A stretch of DNA of 64,000 nt from JAMXLO01 sp963719805 (GTDB lineage: Bacteria; Pseudomonadota; Alphaproteobacteria; Acetobacterales; Acetobacteraceae), in assembly GCA_963719805.1 (NCBI GenBank), contig CAVRDF010000008.1, positions 868,001 through 932,000 on the forward strand, given 5' to 3'. Shown in pieces: positions 36,520 to 45,326 of this stretch. The position numbers and the translations under genes are program-made. The first letter of the stretch is position 1. The number at the start of each line of letters is the position of its first letter. Below the pieces are notes generated by a model. That model saw nothing but the letters and a program-made list of their open reading frames with translations. It did not search any database and was not told where the DNA came from.

Positions 36520-37152
36520 TCATGACGGACCTTCGGGAGGCGTGAAACGGCGTGGCGGATATGGGTCCAAACCGAAAGCTTTGATCACACCGGTCAGGCG
36601 CTCGCGCAGTTTGCTGCGCCGCGCAGACAGGTCGAGCGCAGTGCCGGACTCCTGGGGAACGCCGGCATCGCCTTCGAGCCGGTCCATGAGATCGACGATC
36701 CAGTCAGACGCCCCGGCACGCGCCGGCTTGCGCGACATCGACTCGATGCCGCTGGCTGGATTGGCGGCACCCATCGTCAATACATGCAACAATAGGTCGA
36801 GAAGCGGGCCGAGTTCAGCTTTGACAGCGGCTTTCACCGCGCTGCCAATTGCCTCCTGATCCAGTTCCGTCGGTCTGTCGTCGCGCGCCGCCTCGGTTGC
36901 CTTCGCTTCTTCCTGTTCGATGATCTTGAGCAGAGCAACGACCCGCGCGTTGAGCCGCGCGTTCTCCGCCAGCAACCGCTCCATCTCTTCATCGCGCAGG
37001 CCAACGGCATCAGTTGAGCCGATCAGGCCAGGCAGCGGCCGCTTGCCGCGCGACTGTCCGACCAGAGCAAGCGGCAGTGTGTGATCCGCTCGCCGTTTCG
37101 TCTCGCGCAGCGCCACGACGATTTCCTCCATCGTGGGCTCCCGCTCCGCCAT
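36520..37152 (-). CDS. Coiled-coil protein encoded with the actin-like gene
   Basis: A 210-residue soluble protein of no family I recognise. Residues 53-90 form a charged heptad-type helix (RDEEMERLLAENARLNARVV), followed by a linker, a helix rich in Ala and Leu (about 100-126), an amphipathic helix DWIVDLMDRLE (150-160) and a basic Pro-rich tail. ATG 37152 is preferred because GGAG sites precede it; the frame extends 20 codons further without one. Its stop is 14 bases before the actin-like gene, whose ribosome binding site fills that gap, so the two are co-transcribed. An adaptor or regulator of the filament is a reasonable inference. Confidence 0.7.
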   Translation of the reverse strand: MAEREPTMEEIVVALRETKRRADHTLPLALVGQSRGKRPLPGLIGSTDAVGLRDEEMERLLAENARLNARVVALLKIIEQEEAKATEAARDDRPTELDQEAIGSAVKAAVKAELGPLLDLLLHVLTMGAANPASGIESMSRKPARAGASDWIVDLMDRLEGDAGVPQESGTALDLSARRSKLRERLTGVIKAFGLDPYPPRRFTPPEGPS

Positions 37153-37360
37153 GATGGCTCCGCACCTCCCCGGTTGCTGGTGGAATCCGGCCGTGGACAG
37201 GCTGAGGTCCAATTGCTGAATCGACGGTTAATGATAGCAAAGACCGCCGCCGCTTGGCCGTTGTGCCCGCGCAAAGCCCGATGGCTTGCGGCTGTTCGCG
37301 GAAGGCCACCAAATCGACGGACCACACGCCGCCGTCGATTCACCCTCGCAAGGTATCACC

Positions 37361-38878
37361 ATGCCGCGCTGCCGCCTTACCATGCTGCTTTTCATCGCTC
37401 TGCGCTGCTGCTGGCCCGCCGCGGCGCAAACGCCGGAACTGACATTCGGCGCCGACGCCAAGTCGAACGCGCCGTATGCCTTCGCCGATCCATCCGATCA
37501 GAACACCCTCATCGGCTTCGAGAAGGAAATCATCGACTCAGTGGCAAAGCGTATGGGCCGCACCGCGCGGCTGGTACAAAACGACTGGGAAGCGTTGATC
37601 CCCGGCCTCGACCGAGGCCTCTATGACGTGGTGATGAACGGCCTGGAGATAACGCCCGAGCATCAGGCAGCCGTTGACTTCTCGATCCCCTACTACACGA
37701 CATTCGAGCAGCTCACAGTGCGCGCCGGGGACCCCTATCGCAGCCTCGACGACTTGCGCGGCCGCAAGGTGGGCACGCTGAAGGCATCACTCGGCGAACG
37801 CATCCTGCAGGCCGCTGGCGATCTTGTCGTTGTCGGCTACGACGAAGAGACCGACGCCTACAGCGATCTGGCAAATGGCCGTGTCGATGCCGTTCTTCTC
37901 GACTATCCGATCGCGCTTTACTATGCCGCACCCAATCAGGCTCTGCGCCTGGTCGGCGAACCCATCGGCCGCATCCGTTACGGCCTCGCGCTGCGCAAGG
38001 GTGACAGCGCGCTTCGTCAGCAGATCGATCAGGCGCTGACAGCGGTCATGCAGGAAGGTGAGCTGCGCCGCATCCTGGAACGCTGGAAGCTTTGGACCCC
38101 GACGATGGCAACAGAGCTGAACGATTTCGCCTCGTCGTCGGTCACCCCAGTGATGTATGATCGCTTCATTGAGGAGACTGCGCCGCTGAACGGTTGGCGC
38201 GAGACGCTGCTGCGTTACGCTGGCTTCCTGCCATTGCTGGCGCAGGCCGCCTTGGTGACCCTGAAAGTCTCCGTCCTGGGCATGCTGGTCGCGATTGTGG
38301 TTGGCCTCGCGCTCGCCATCGGCCGCCGGTATGGCCCATCCATCGTACCGAAACTCGCCGTCGTGTACATCGAGACGATCCGCGGCACGCCACTGCTGAT
38401 CCAGGTGCTGTTCGTGTTCTATGGACTGCCCAATATCGGCATAAAGCTTGACCCGTTCGTTGCCGGCGTACTAGCGCTCGGCTTCAATTACGCCGCGTAT
38501 GAGGCGGAGAATTACCGCGCCGGGCTGAATGCCGTGCCGCGCGGACAGACGGAGGCCGCGCTCGCGCTCAACCTGACGCGCGCGCAGGCGTTACGCCATG
38601 TGATCGTGCCGCAGGCATTCCGCATGGTCATTCCAGTCATGACCAACGACTTCGTCTCGCTGCTGAAAAACTCATCGTTGATCTCGGTGATCACCATGGT
38701 CGAACTCACTCGCACCTATGAGCAGCTTTCGACCACGTATTATGACTACTTCGGCACCGGCCTGCTGGTCGGCGCGATCTATCTGCTCATCGGCCTGCCG
38801 TTCGTCCGCCTGGCTCGCTGGACCGAGCACCGGCTGAACGTCGACGCTCGATCAGCGCTTCCACGCCCGAACGGTTGA
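37361..38878 (+). CDS. Fused amino-acid binding protein and ABC permease
   Basis: A 505-residue fusion. Residues 1-22 are a signal sequence (LLFIALRCCWPAAA); about 25-250 are a family-3 periplasmic binding domain (with AKRMGRTARLVQNDWEALIPGL and YDVVMNGLEITPE); about 280-490 are a HisM/GlnP-type permease with the EAA loop ALALNLTRAQALRHVIVPQA. Such binding-protein/permease fusions are known for polar amino-acid importers. ATG 37361 has AAGG upstream. No ATPase gene adjoins it, so the energy subunit must be encoded elsewhere. It is divergent from the coiled-coil/actin unit. Confidence 0.9.
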   Translation: MPRCRLTMLLFIALRCCWPAAAQTPELTFGADAKSNAPYAFADPSDQNTLIGFEKEIIDSVAKRMGRTARLVQNDWEALIPGLDRGLYDVVMNGLEITPEHQAAVDFSIPYYTTFEQLTVRAGDPYRSLDDLRGRKVGTLKASLGERILQAAGDLVVVGYDEETDAYSDLANGRVDAVLLDYPIALYYAAPNQALRLVGEPIGRIRYGLALRKGDSALRQQIDQALTAVMQEGELRRILERWKLWTPTMATELNDFASSSVTPVMYDRFIEETAPLNGWRETLLRYAGFLPLLAQAALVTLKVSVLGMLVAIVVGLALAIGRRYGPSIVPKLAVVYIETIRGTPLLIQVLFVFYGLPNIGIKLDPFVAGVLALGFNYAAYEAENYRAGLNAVPRGQTEAALALNLTRAQALRHVIVPQAFRMVIPVMTNDFVSLLKNSSLISVITMVELTRTYEQLSTTYYDYFGTGLLVGAIYLLIGLPFVRLARWTEHRLNVDARSALPRPNG

Positions 38879-38913
38879 CTTTGCCCGCATGCGTTCCCAA
38901 TGACAGGAGCACA

Positions 38914-39489
38914 ATGCAGGCCCAAGGCTACGCTCTGTTCGATACTGCTGTCGGCCGCTGCGGCGTAGTCTGGAGCGAACGCGGCATCGTCGGCGTGCAA
39001 CTGCCGGAGCGCTACGATGCAGGGACCGCTATGCGCCTGCTGCGCCGGCACCCCAACACGCCCGAAGCGGCACCACCCGACGTCATTCAGCGTGCAATCG
39101 ATGCGATGGTAGCATTGCTGCGTGGCGAACGCCGCGATCTGTCCGACATTGCGCTCGACCTGGAGGATGTGCCGCCGTTCCAGCAGCAGGTCTATGCGGT
39201 CGCGCGTTCGATCCCCGCCGGCGCCACGATGTCGTATGGCGAAATCGCCGCGCGTGTCGGCGACAGCCGGGCGGCACGCGACGTTGGCGAAGCGATGGGA
39301 CGCAATCCGTGTCCCATCGTTGTGCCCTGTCACCGCGTGCTGGCCGCCAACGGCAAGCTCGGCGGTTTCTCTGCCGCCGGCGGCCTCAATACCAAGCTGC
39401 GAATGCTCGACATCGAGCGCGCGCAGATCGGCGAAGCGCCGACATTGTTCGACAGCCTGCCGTTGGCCGTGAAGCCGCGACGGGGTTAG
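38914..39489 (+). CDS. ogt: Methylated-DNA-protein-cysteine methyltransferase
   Basis: A 191-residue suicide DNA-repair protein that removes methyl groups from O6-methylguanine. The acceptor Cys is in PCHRV (IVVPCHRVLAANGKLGGFS), with the preceding helix-turn-helix block QQVYAVARSIPAGATMSYGEIA. ATG 38914 has AGGAG five bases upstream. It follows the ABC fusion gene by 35 bases and overlaps mmsA tail to tail by four bases. Confidence 0.93.
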   Translation: MQAQGYALFDTAVGRCGVVWSERGIVGVQLPERYDAGTAMRLLRRHPNTPEAAPPDVIQRAIDAMVALLRGERRDLSDIALDLEDVPPFQQQVYAVARSIPAGATMSYGEIAARVGDSRAARDVGEAMGRNPCPIVVPCHRVLAANGKLGGFSAAGGLNTKLRMLDIERAQIGEAPTLFDSLPLAVKPRRG

Positions 39490-40982
39490 CGGCCGAGCGT
39501 CGGCATCACGTACTCGGCGCCGCGCCGCGCTCCCGTCGGCCAGCGCTGGGTGATCGCCTTATAGCGTGTGTAGAACCGCACACCTTCCGGCCCGTAGATA
39601 TGGTGGTCGCCGAACAGCGAGTGCTTCCAACCGCCAAACGAATGGAATGCCATCGGCACCGGTATCGGCACATTGACGCCCACCATGCCGATATTGATGC
39701 CTGCGGCGAAGTCGCGTGCCGCGCCACCATCCGAGGTGAAGATCGCCACCCCGTTGCCGTACTCGTGCGCATTCACCATGCGCACCGCACCTGCCATGTC
39801 CGGCGTGCGCACCACGCTCAGCACCGGGCCGAAGATTTCGTCCTTGTAGATACGCATGTCGGTGCCGACGTTGTCGAACAGTGAACCGCCCAGGAAATAG
39901 CCGTTCTCATAACCCTGCAGCGACAGCCCGCGGCCATCGACCACCAGCTTCGCCCCTTCCTTCACACCCAGATCGATATAGCCCCGCACCTTCTCGCGGT
40001 GCTCACGCGTCACCAACGGCCCCATCTCCGCGTCGGGATCGGTTCCCGGTCCGATCTTCAGGGCGCGCACCCGAGGCTCCAGCTTCTTCACCAGCTGGTC
40101 GCCGGCCGAACCCACGGCGACAGCGACCGACACTGCCATGCAGCGTTCGCCCGCAGCGCCGTACGCCGACCCCATCAGCGCATCCACCGCATCGTCGATG
40201 TCGGCGTCCGGCATCACCACCAGGTGGTTCTTCGCGCCGCCCAGCGCCTGCACGCGCTTGCCGTGCGACGTGCCGCCTCGATAGATCGTCTCAGCGATTG
40301 CGGTGGAGCCGACGAAACTGATCGCGGCGATATCCGGGTGCGCCAGGATTGCTTCCACCGACTCGCGCGCACCCTGCACCACGCTGAACACACCGTCTGG
40401 CACGCCGGCCTCGGCCAACAGAGCCGCCAGTTTCAGCGATGCTGAAGGATCCTTTTCCGACGGCTTCAGGATGAAGCAGTTGCCGCAAGCAATCGCCACC
40501 GGGATCATCCACAACGGCACCATCAGCGGGAAGTTGAACGGTGTGATGCCCGCGACCACGCCGAGCGGCTGGCGGACCGACCAGGCATCGATCCCCGTGC
40601 CGACTGCCTCGGTGAATTCGCCTTTCATCAAGTGCGGAATGCCACAGGAAAATTCAACCACTTCCAGCCCGCGTTGCACCTCGCCATCGGCGTCCGACAA
40701 TACCTTGCCATGCTCGGCGGTGATGATGGCGGAGATCTCCTTGCGGTCGCGCTCCAGCAATTCCTTGAACTTGAACATCACGCGTGCACGGCGGAGCGGC
40801 GGCGTCGCCGCCCAGGCCGGCCAGGCAGCAGCGGCGGCAGCCACCGCCTTGTTGACTTCGCCGGTATCGGCCAGCGCGACACGCGCACTGACCTCACCGG
40901 ACGCGGGATTGAACACGTCGCCGAACTTGCCGCTGGCGCCCGCCATCGGCTTGCCGCCAATGAAATGCCCGATCTCACGCAT
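39486..40982 (-). CDS. mmsA: CoA-acylating methylmalonate-semialdehyde dehydrogenase
   Basis: A 498-residue aldehyde dehydrogenase of valine/thymine/inositol catabolism that converts methylmalonate semialdehyde to propionyl-CoA. The family marks are FIGGKPMAGASGKFGDVFNPA at the start, GITPFNFPLMVPLWM, the NAD-binding FVGSTAIAE, the GAKNHLVVMPDAD block and the catalytic Cys in GAAGERCMA. Length is normal. The strand and position suggest a transcript starting at about 41000. No mmsB is adjacent. Confidence 0.93.
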   Translation of the reverse strand: MREIGHFIGGKPMAGASGKFGDVFNPASGEVSARVALADTGEVNKAVAAAAAAWPAWAATPPLRRARVMFKFKELLERDRKEISAIITAEHGKVLSDADGEVQRGLEVVEFSCGIPHLMKGEFTEAVGTGIDAWSVRQPLGVVAGITPFNFPLMVPLWMIPVAIACGNCFILKPSEKDPSASLKLAALLAEAGVPDGVFSVVQGARESVEAILAHPDIAAISFVGSTAIAETIYRGGTSHGKRVQALGGAKNHLVVMPDADIDDAVDALMGSAYGAAGERCMAVSVAVAVGSAGDQLVKKLEPRVRALKIGPGTDPDAEMGPLVTREHREKVRGYIDLGVKEGAKLVVDGRGLSLQGYENGYFLGGSLFDNVGTDMRIYKDEIFGPVLSVVRTPDMAGAVRMVNAHEYGNGVAIFTSDGGAARDFAAGINIGMVGVNVPIPVPMAFHSFGGWKHSLFGDHHIYGPEGVRFYTRYKAITQRWPTGARRGAEYVMPTLGR

Positions 40983-41051
40983 GGCGTATTCCTCCGCAAT
41001 CCTGTAGCGCGGGATTAGGACGATTCCGCCGGTTCGGCTAGTCGGGCCGGG

Positions 41052-41501
41052 TCAACGATGATACCGATCCTGCTCGAGGACCTTCACGCCAAACCACCCC
41101 CAATAGACGCGGTGGCGGCGGATCAGACCGTTCTCGATCTCCATCGATTCAACGAAGTCCATCTGCTCGCCGTCGGGCGTCGCACGCGGATACTCCCAGA
41201 TCAGCTTTCGCCCATCGGTGAAGAACCCCGAGCGGTAGCGGCGCCGGCTTGGTGGCGTGTGCTCGAAGACAAGATGGATGAAGTCGCGCAGCTTATCGCG
41301 CCCCTGCACCACGCCGCGCTCTGAGCGCAGCAGGTGCCGCACAAGCGGGCTCTCCAGTTCCGTATCCTGCGCATAGAGCGCAGCGGCGGCTTCCACATCC
41401 TTCGCCCCGAGCGCCGCATCCCACAGGTGGTAAATCCGTTCGGCCGCGCCCACGGCTTCTGGCTCGGGATTCGGTGGAGCGATGGTGCCAGGCGTCTGCA
41501 T
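41052..41501 (-). CDS. SnoaL/NTF2-like fold protein
   Basis: A 149-residue protein of the cone-shaped alpha+beta barrel (NTF2-like) fold, shared by SnoaL-type cyclases, dehydratases and ketosteroid isomerases. IYHLWDAALGAKDVEAAAALYAQD is the N-terminal helix pair, and WEYPRATPDGEQMDFVESMEI and IRRHRVYWGWFG are strands. ATG 41501 with AAGGAG is preferred to the longer frame at 41525. It lies just upstream of mmsA on the same strand, with a 69-base gap. Substrate unknown. Confidence 0.8.
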   Translation of the reverse strand: MQTPGTIAPPNPEPEAVGAAERIYHLWDAALGAKDVEAAAALYAQDTELESPLVRHLLRSERGVVQGRDKLRDFIHLVFEHTPPSRRRYRSGFFTDGRKLIWEYPRATPDGEQMDFVESMEIENGLIRRHRVYWGWFGVKVLEQDRYHR

Positions 41502-41591
41502 TTGCCGTCTCCTTGCTAGTGGCAACGCCTTGTATCTAGTGCTCTGGTACTGACAGCGTTCTGTCAGCAGTCGTCATTGGGAGTATGAAGC

Positions 41592-42641
41592 GTGCGCGCG
41601 CGTGATCTCGGCCTGGCCTGCGGTTCCTTGCCGCCGGGCAATCGCAACACCATCGCCGATGTGCTCGGTGTTATCGTCGGGCACATAACCCTCAACGAGG
41701 GCGACATCCGTACCGGCGTCACCGCCATCCTGCCGGGCGCGGGCGACGTGTTCCGTGACAAGCCGCTGGCCGCCGCATTCGTGCTGAATGGGTTCGGCAA
41801 GAGCATCGGTCTGGTGCAGGTGAACGAACTCGGCACATTGGAAACGCCGATATTGCTGACCAACACCTTCGGCGTCGGCACCTGCGCCAATGCGCTGATC
41901 CGCCGAGCGATTGCTGCCAATCCGGAAATCGGCCGGCGAACCTCGACGGTGAACCCAGTCGTATTGGAGTGCAACGATGGCTACCTGAACGACATCCAGG
42001 CGATGGCGGTGACCGAGACACACGCCGCTGCGGCCATCGATGCCGCAGGGGCGTGGTTTGACGTCGGCGCAGTGGGCGCCGGCACCGGCATGAGCTGCTT
42101 CGGTTTGAAAGGCGGTATCGGATCGGCATCACGCCGGCTGATGCTCGACGATGCGGCACATCATTTGGGCGTTCTGGTGCTGGCGAATTTCGGCCGTGCC
42201 GGCGACCTGCGCCTGCCGGACGGACGACGCATCAATCCGCCAGCAAAGCCTGTCGAAGACGCCGGCTCGTGCATCATCATCCTGGCCACTGACGTTCCGT
42301 TGGATCATCGCCAGCTCGGCCGCGTGGCGCGCCGGTCCGGAGTCGGACTCGCATGGTGCGGCTCGTTCTGGGGCGACCGCAGCGGCGACATCGCTCTCGC
42401 ATTCACCACCGCCAACAGGATGCCGCACCACCCCGCTGCGGACCTGATCCAGCATGGCGTGCTGTCAGAGAACAGGATCGACCGGCTGTTCCAGGCCGCC
42501 GCAGAGGCAACTCAGGAGGCTGTGCTCGATGCACTCATTGCCGCCGAGACCATGGTGGGACGCGCGGGAAACCGGCGCATCGGCCTGCGGGAGGTTCTGG
42601 CGATGCCACAGCAGGCGGCCAGACCGTGGCACCCGTTGTAG
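41592..42641 (+). CDS. P1-family N-terminal nucleophile peptidase (DmpA/beta-aminopeptidase type)
   Basis: A 349-residue self-processing peptidase. The autocleavage site is the Gly-Ser bond in KGGIGSASRR (about residue 178), where the new N-terminal Ser is the nucleophile. The VGHITLNEGDIRTGVTA and LLTNTFGVGTCANAL blocks are characteristic. These enzymes remove N-terminal residues from D-Ala peptides, beta-amino peptides or amides. The start is GTG 41592. It is divergent from the SnoaL-like gene. The closest in-window function is amide or peptide recycling. Confidence 0.9.
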   Translation: MRARDLGLACGSLPPGNRNTIADVLGVIVGHITLNEGDIRTGVTAILPGAGDVFRDKPLAAAFVLNGFGKSIGLVQVNELGTLETPILLTNTFGVGTCANALIRRAIAANPEIGRRTSTVNPVVLECNDGYLNDIQAMAVTETHAAAAIDAAGAWFDVGAVGAGTGMSCFGLKGGIGSASRRLMLDDAAHHLGVLVLANFGRAGDLRLPDGRRINPPAKPVEDAGSCIIILATDVPLDHRQLGRVARRSGVGLAWCGSFWGDRSGDIALAFTTANRMPHHPAADLIQHGVLSENRIDRLFQAAAEATQEAVLDALIAAETMVGRAGNRRIGLREVLAMPQQAARPWHPL

Positions 42642-42658
42642 CCAGGCGCACCGAGGCT

Positions 42659-43906
42659 CTATCCGCTGACGATGAAATGCACCACCTCGCCCTGGTGGAG
42701 AGCAGCGGTGTCCAATCCGTAGTGGAGCCCGTCATAGTCCAGTGCGTCGACATGCAGTAACTGCGCCGGGGAACCGCGGCCGCTTAGATAGCTGATCGCA
42801 ACGTCATGGTTCCCGGCGCCGAACGTTGCCGCGAAACTGAACGCATTGCTTGCGCCGGCCTGCTGCGTCGCGGTCACATTCTGAGCCGCACCAACCTGCT
42901 TGCCATCGACACTGACGATGAATTGCAAATTGGCGGTGCCCGTATCCTTGGCCAGATAAAGCGCCAGCCGGTCTGGCGGAACAGTGCCAACCTGCCATGG
43001 ATGGTTGGTATAGCGTGGCGGCTCCGAGGTCAGCAGCATTGTATTGCTCGAACTGCCCACACCGTGCACGAGTTGTGTCGCTATCAAGCCAAACACTTCG
43101 TTGTTAGAAAAAGTCACCGGTGCCGTTGTCTGATTGTTCACCGCGGTCGCACTGGACGAGTGCAGGTCGTTCAGAATTACATTGTTGCTAATCTGCACAT
43201 TGGTGCCGCCGTAAATCGGCGTTTCACCGCCGACATGGATGATAGCAGGGTTTTGCGTCTTCGCTCCCTGCTCGATGATGTTGTTCTTGATGACCGCTTT
43301 GCCGCCGTTCGGCAGATCGATGCTGTAGCTGGCGGAACCAGACTGATCGAATATGCGACTGTTCTGAATGTTGGTGCTCAGTGCACGACTCTTGATCTCG
43401 TGACCAACCACTGCGTCGTGGAAATAACAACCGTTTATGGTCAGCGTGCCGATCTGGCCGACGTAAAGATTGTGGGTACGGCCATCTCCAGTGCCGTTGT
43501 GGCCAAACTCTGAATCGTTGAGCGTAATGCTGCCCGTCGGATCTGCGGCTGACAACAACCCATCCTGATTGTCATGGAAATAGCAGTCATTGATGGTGAG
43601 GTTGCCACCCTCGTAGCGAATGCCGGCACCGTTGCCATCGGCAACCTTGGCTCCTGAAAAGGCGATATTGGTCAGCGTGACGTCGGTGTCGGTGACCAGA
43701 ATCGCCTTGCCATTGGGCGGCGCAACGGTGGCTACCAGATTCACCATACCGCCAACCCCGACGATGGTAATCTTGGTGCCAATTGTAGCGAAGTCGTTCT
43801 TGTAGGTGCCTGCTTTGACCTGAAGGACGTCGCCATCATGCGAGGCTGCGATAGCTGATGACAGTGTCGGATATTGTTGGCCCGGACCAACGGTGAGTGT
43901 GGCCAT
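42659..43906 (-). CDS. Right-handed beta-helix protein with C-terminal carbohydrate-binding-like domain
   Basis: A 415-residue protein. Residues 1-280 are a parallel beta-helix of short repeats rich in Asn, Gly and Asp (such as LTINDCYFHDNQ and ISNNVILND). Residues about 300-415 form a beta-sandwich like CBM36/60 calcium-dependent carbohydrate-binding modules. ATG 43906 has AGGGG upstream; the frame extends 30 codons further without a site. It starts MATLTVGPGQQYPTL and has no signal peptide, so either it stays in the cytoplasm or uses a non-Sec route; no type I exporter genes are near. A CtrA-like site lies 100 bases upstream. Confidence 0.75.
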   Translation of the reverse strand: MATLTVGPGQQYPTLSSAIAASHDGDVLQVKAGTYKNDFATIGTKITIVGVGGMVNLVATVAPPNGKAILVTDTDVTLTNIAFSGAKVADGNGAGIRYEGGNLTINDCYFHDNQDGLLSAADPTGSITLNDSEFGHNGTGDGRTHNLYVGQIGTLTINGCYFHDAVVGHEIKSRALSTNIQNSRIFDQSGSASYSIDLPNGGKAVIKNNIIEQGAKTQNPAIIHVGGETPIYGGTNVQISNNVILNDLHSSSATAVNNQTTAPVTFSNNEVFGLIATQLVHGVGSSSNTMLLTSEPPRYTNHPWQVGTVPPDRLALYLAKDTGTANLQFIVSVDGKQVGAAQNVTATQQAGASNAFSFAATFGAGNHDVAISYLSGRGSPAQLLHVDALDYDGLHYGLDTAALHQGEVVHFIVSG

Positions 43907-44004
43907 TTGCTGACCCCTTGTTACGATTGAACCGATTTTTGGAAAGCACAACTCGTAGCATGATGTGGCCATAAAAGGCGGTAACTGAAGTTGCACGATT
44001 GTGT

Positions 44005-44019
44005 TTAATGCACATTTAA
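44005..44019. promoter_or_regulatory. CtrA-like binding site TTAA-N7-TTAA
   Basis: TTAA at 44005-44008 and TTAA at 44016-44019 are exactly seven bases apart, the full consensus of the cell-cycle regulator CtrA in alphaproteobacteria. It lies in the AT-rich divergent region between the beta-helix gene (start 43906, minus) and the LprI-like gene (plus), so it could control either. Such a perfect match is rare in GC-rich DNA, but occupancy is unproved. Confidence 0.5.
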
Positions 44020-44026
44020 CGTAGTG

Positions 44027-45076
44027 ATGTTGCTATGCGATTCAGCAAAACTGACGCATTGGTGGTCGCAATGCGGCTCTGTCTTAAACTCAAATAAAGA
44101 TTTGCATCGGCGTGACTGGCATCAAGATCCGTCTCTCAGCATATCTACAATCGTGCTCTTGCTCGCCGCCGCGCCGCAGACACCAGGCTTCGATTGTACC
44201 AAGGCCACGACCACTCTTGATCGCCTGACCTGCTCGGATCAGGACCTCGCAACACTCGATCGGTCCCTGGCCGAGCAGTATGCGCAGTTGCGCGACCGTG
44301 TCTCACCACATGCTCTCGTTGTTCTACGCGACAGCCAGCGCAGATTTCTCAATTCGCGCAAGGAATGCATGAGCGGTGAGACGGCCACACTTTGCATGAG
44401 CAGCCGCTACACGGAGCGCGGCAAGGATCTGGCTGCCCAATACAAGATTACCGGCACCTTGGCGATCGAGAACCATGTTATCGATCGGCATTTACCGCGA
44501 TGGCGTGTCTTCGAAACAGATAGCTTTCCCTTCATGACCGGCACACCGCCGGCGCACGCCGATACATTCAACCACTACATCGCCCAACGTTTGGTTCTGG
44601 CGAAGGGAATGTTCGCGACATCAGGCGTCAAGCTCGATACGGCGCCGCAAGGCGACACCACGTTCGACCGTTCGTATGAAATCCACCGCTTCGACGATAG
44701 GTTGATCAGCATCGAGATGCTCCAATCGCACGAAAGCTACTTCGGTCATGGCTGGCGTTCGGAATATGCCATCAATTGGGATCTGCGACGCGATCGACCG
44801 TTGCATGTGACCGATTTCTTTCGGCCCGATCTGAATTGGCGTCAGCTGCTGTACGACCTTGTGATGAAGCACATCCGTGACGACGGCGATTTCCAGGATC
44901 CTGAGAGCACATTCAGTCCGTCCGAAATCGACGACGACGAGGCTTGGCTATTCAATGACGACGGCGCCGTGCTGCTGTTGGAGCATGGCGAACGCTCGAT
45001 GGTGGGCGCGTCCGTCGAGGTGTCCATTCCATATGACGAGTTGCAGCCGTTCCTTCGTTCAGACGCCGTACGTTAA
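44027..45076 (+). CDS. LprI-like N-terminal domain plus RsiV/DUF3298-like domain protein
   Basis: The core begins FDCTKATTTLDRLTC, an LprI-type (DUF1311) domain with paired cysteines, the fold of some lysozyme inhibitors; the C-terminal half (about residues 185-345) resembles the DUF3298 domain of RsiV, which binds lysozyme. This suggests a periplasmic lysozyme-binding or inhibiting role, by inference. The 5' end is doubtful: the frame's first 40 residues are atypical. A GTG at 44112 in another frame gives MTGIKIRLS, which one missing base near 44135 would join to STIVLLLAAAPQT as a signal peptide. GC content appears lower than in neighbouring genes. Confidence 0.65.
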   Translation: MLLCDSAKLTHWWSQCGSVLNSNKDLHRRDWHQDPSLSISTIVLLLAAAPQTPGFDCTKATTTLDRLTCSDQDLATLDRSLAEQYAQLRDRVSPHALVVLRDSQRRFLNSRKECMSGETATLCMSSRYTERGKDLAAQYKITGTLAIENHVIDRHLPRWRVFETDSFPFMTGTPPAHADTFNHYIAQRLVLAKGMFATSGVKLDTAPQGDTTFDRSYEIHRFDDRLISIEMLQSHESYFGHGWRSEYAINWDLRRDRPLHVTDFFRPDLNWRQLLYDLVMKHIRDDGDFQDPESTFSPSEIDDDEAWLFNDDGAVLLLEHGERSMVGASVEVSIPYDELQPFLRSDAVR

Positions 45077-45326
45077 CTGCATGTTTGCCGGATTCGGCTA
45101 TCCAACGAATTCCCACAATGCGACACGCAACAGAGGATTGAGGCCGCAGATGGATGTAGATACTCGCAAGTTGCTTCAATTAATCCGTTGCCGGCCTTCG
45201 CTTCGCGTGACCGCGACACCTCGAGGCCTATCCGTGGTTTCCATACGAAACTCGAACTCCAAACCCCGGTTTCGCGCAACACCAAAAAAGCTCGCCGGAA
45301 AGGACACTGAGCCGCGGCCGGGAAGC
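45077..45326. other. Intergenic region between convergent genes
   Basis: The 250 bases between the LprI-like gene and the DUF169 gene carry no convincing reading frame or repeat. No clear terminator hairpin was found by eye. Confidence 0.4.

Noticed and set aside
35399..36859. A 486-codon plus-strand frame opposite the actin-like gene
   Set aside because: The minus-strand actin motifs are clear; the plus-strand product looks like a reverse-strand shadow.
35507..37152. Plasmid partition locus
   Set aside because: No parS-like repeats, replication or mobilisation genes are present, and the unit is flanked by sdhCDAB and chromosomal metabolism genes.
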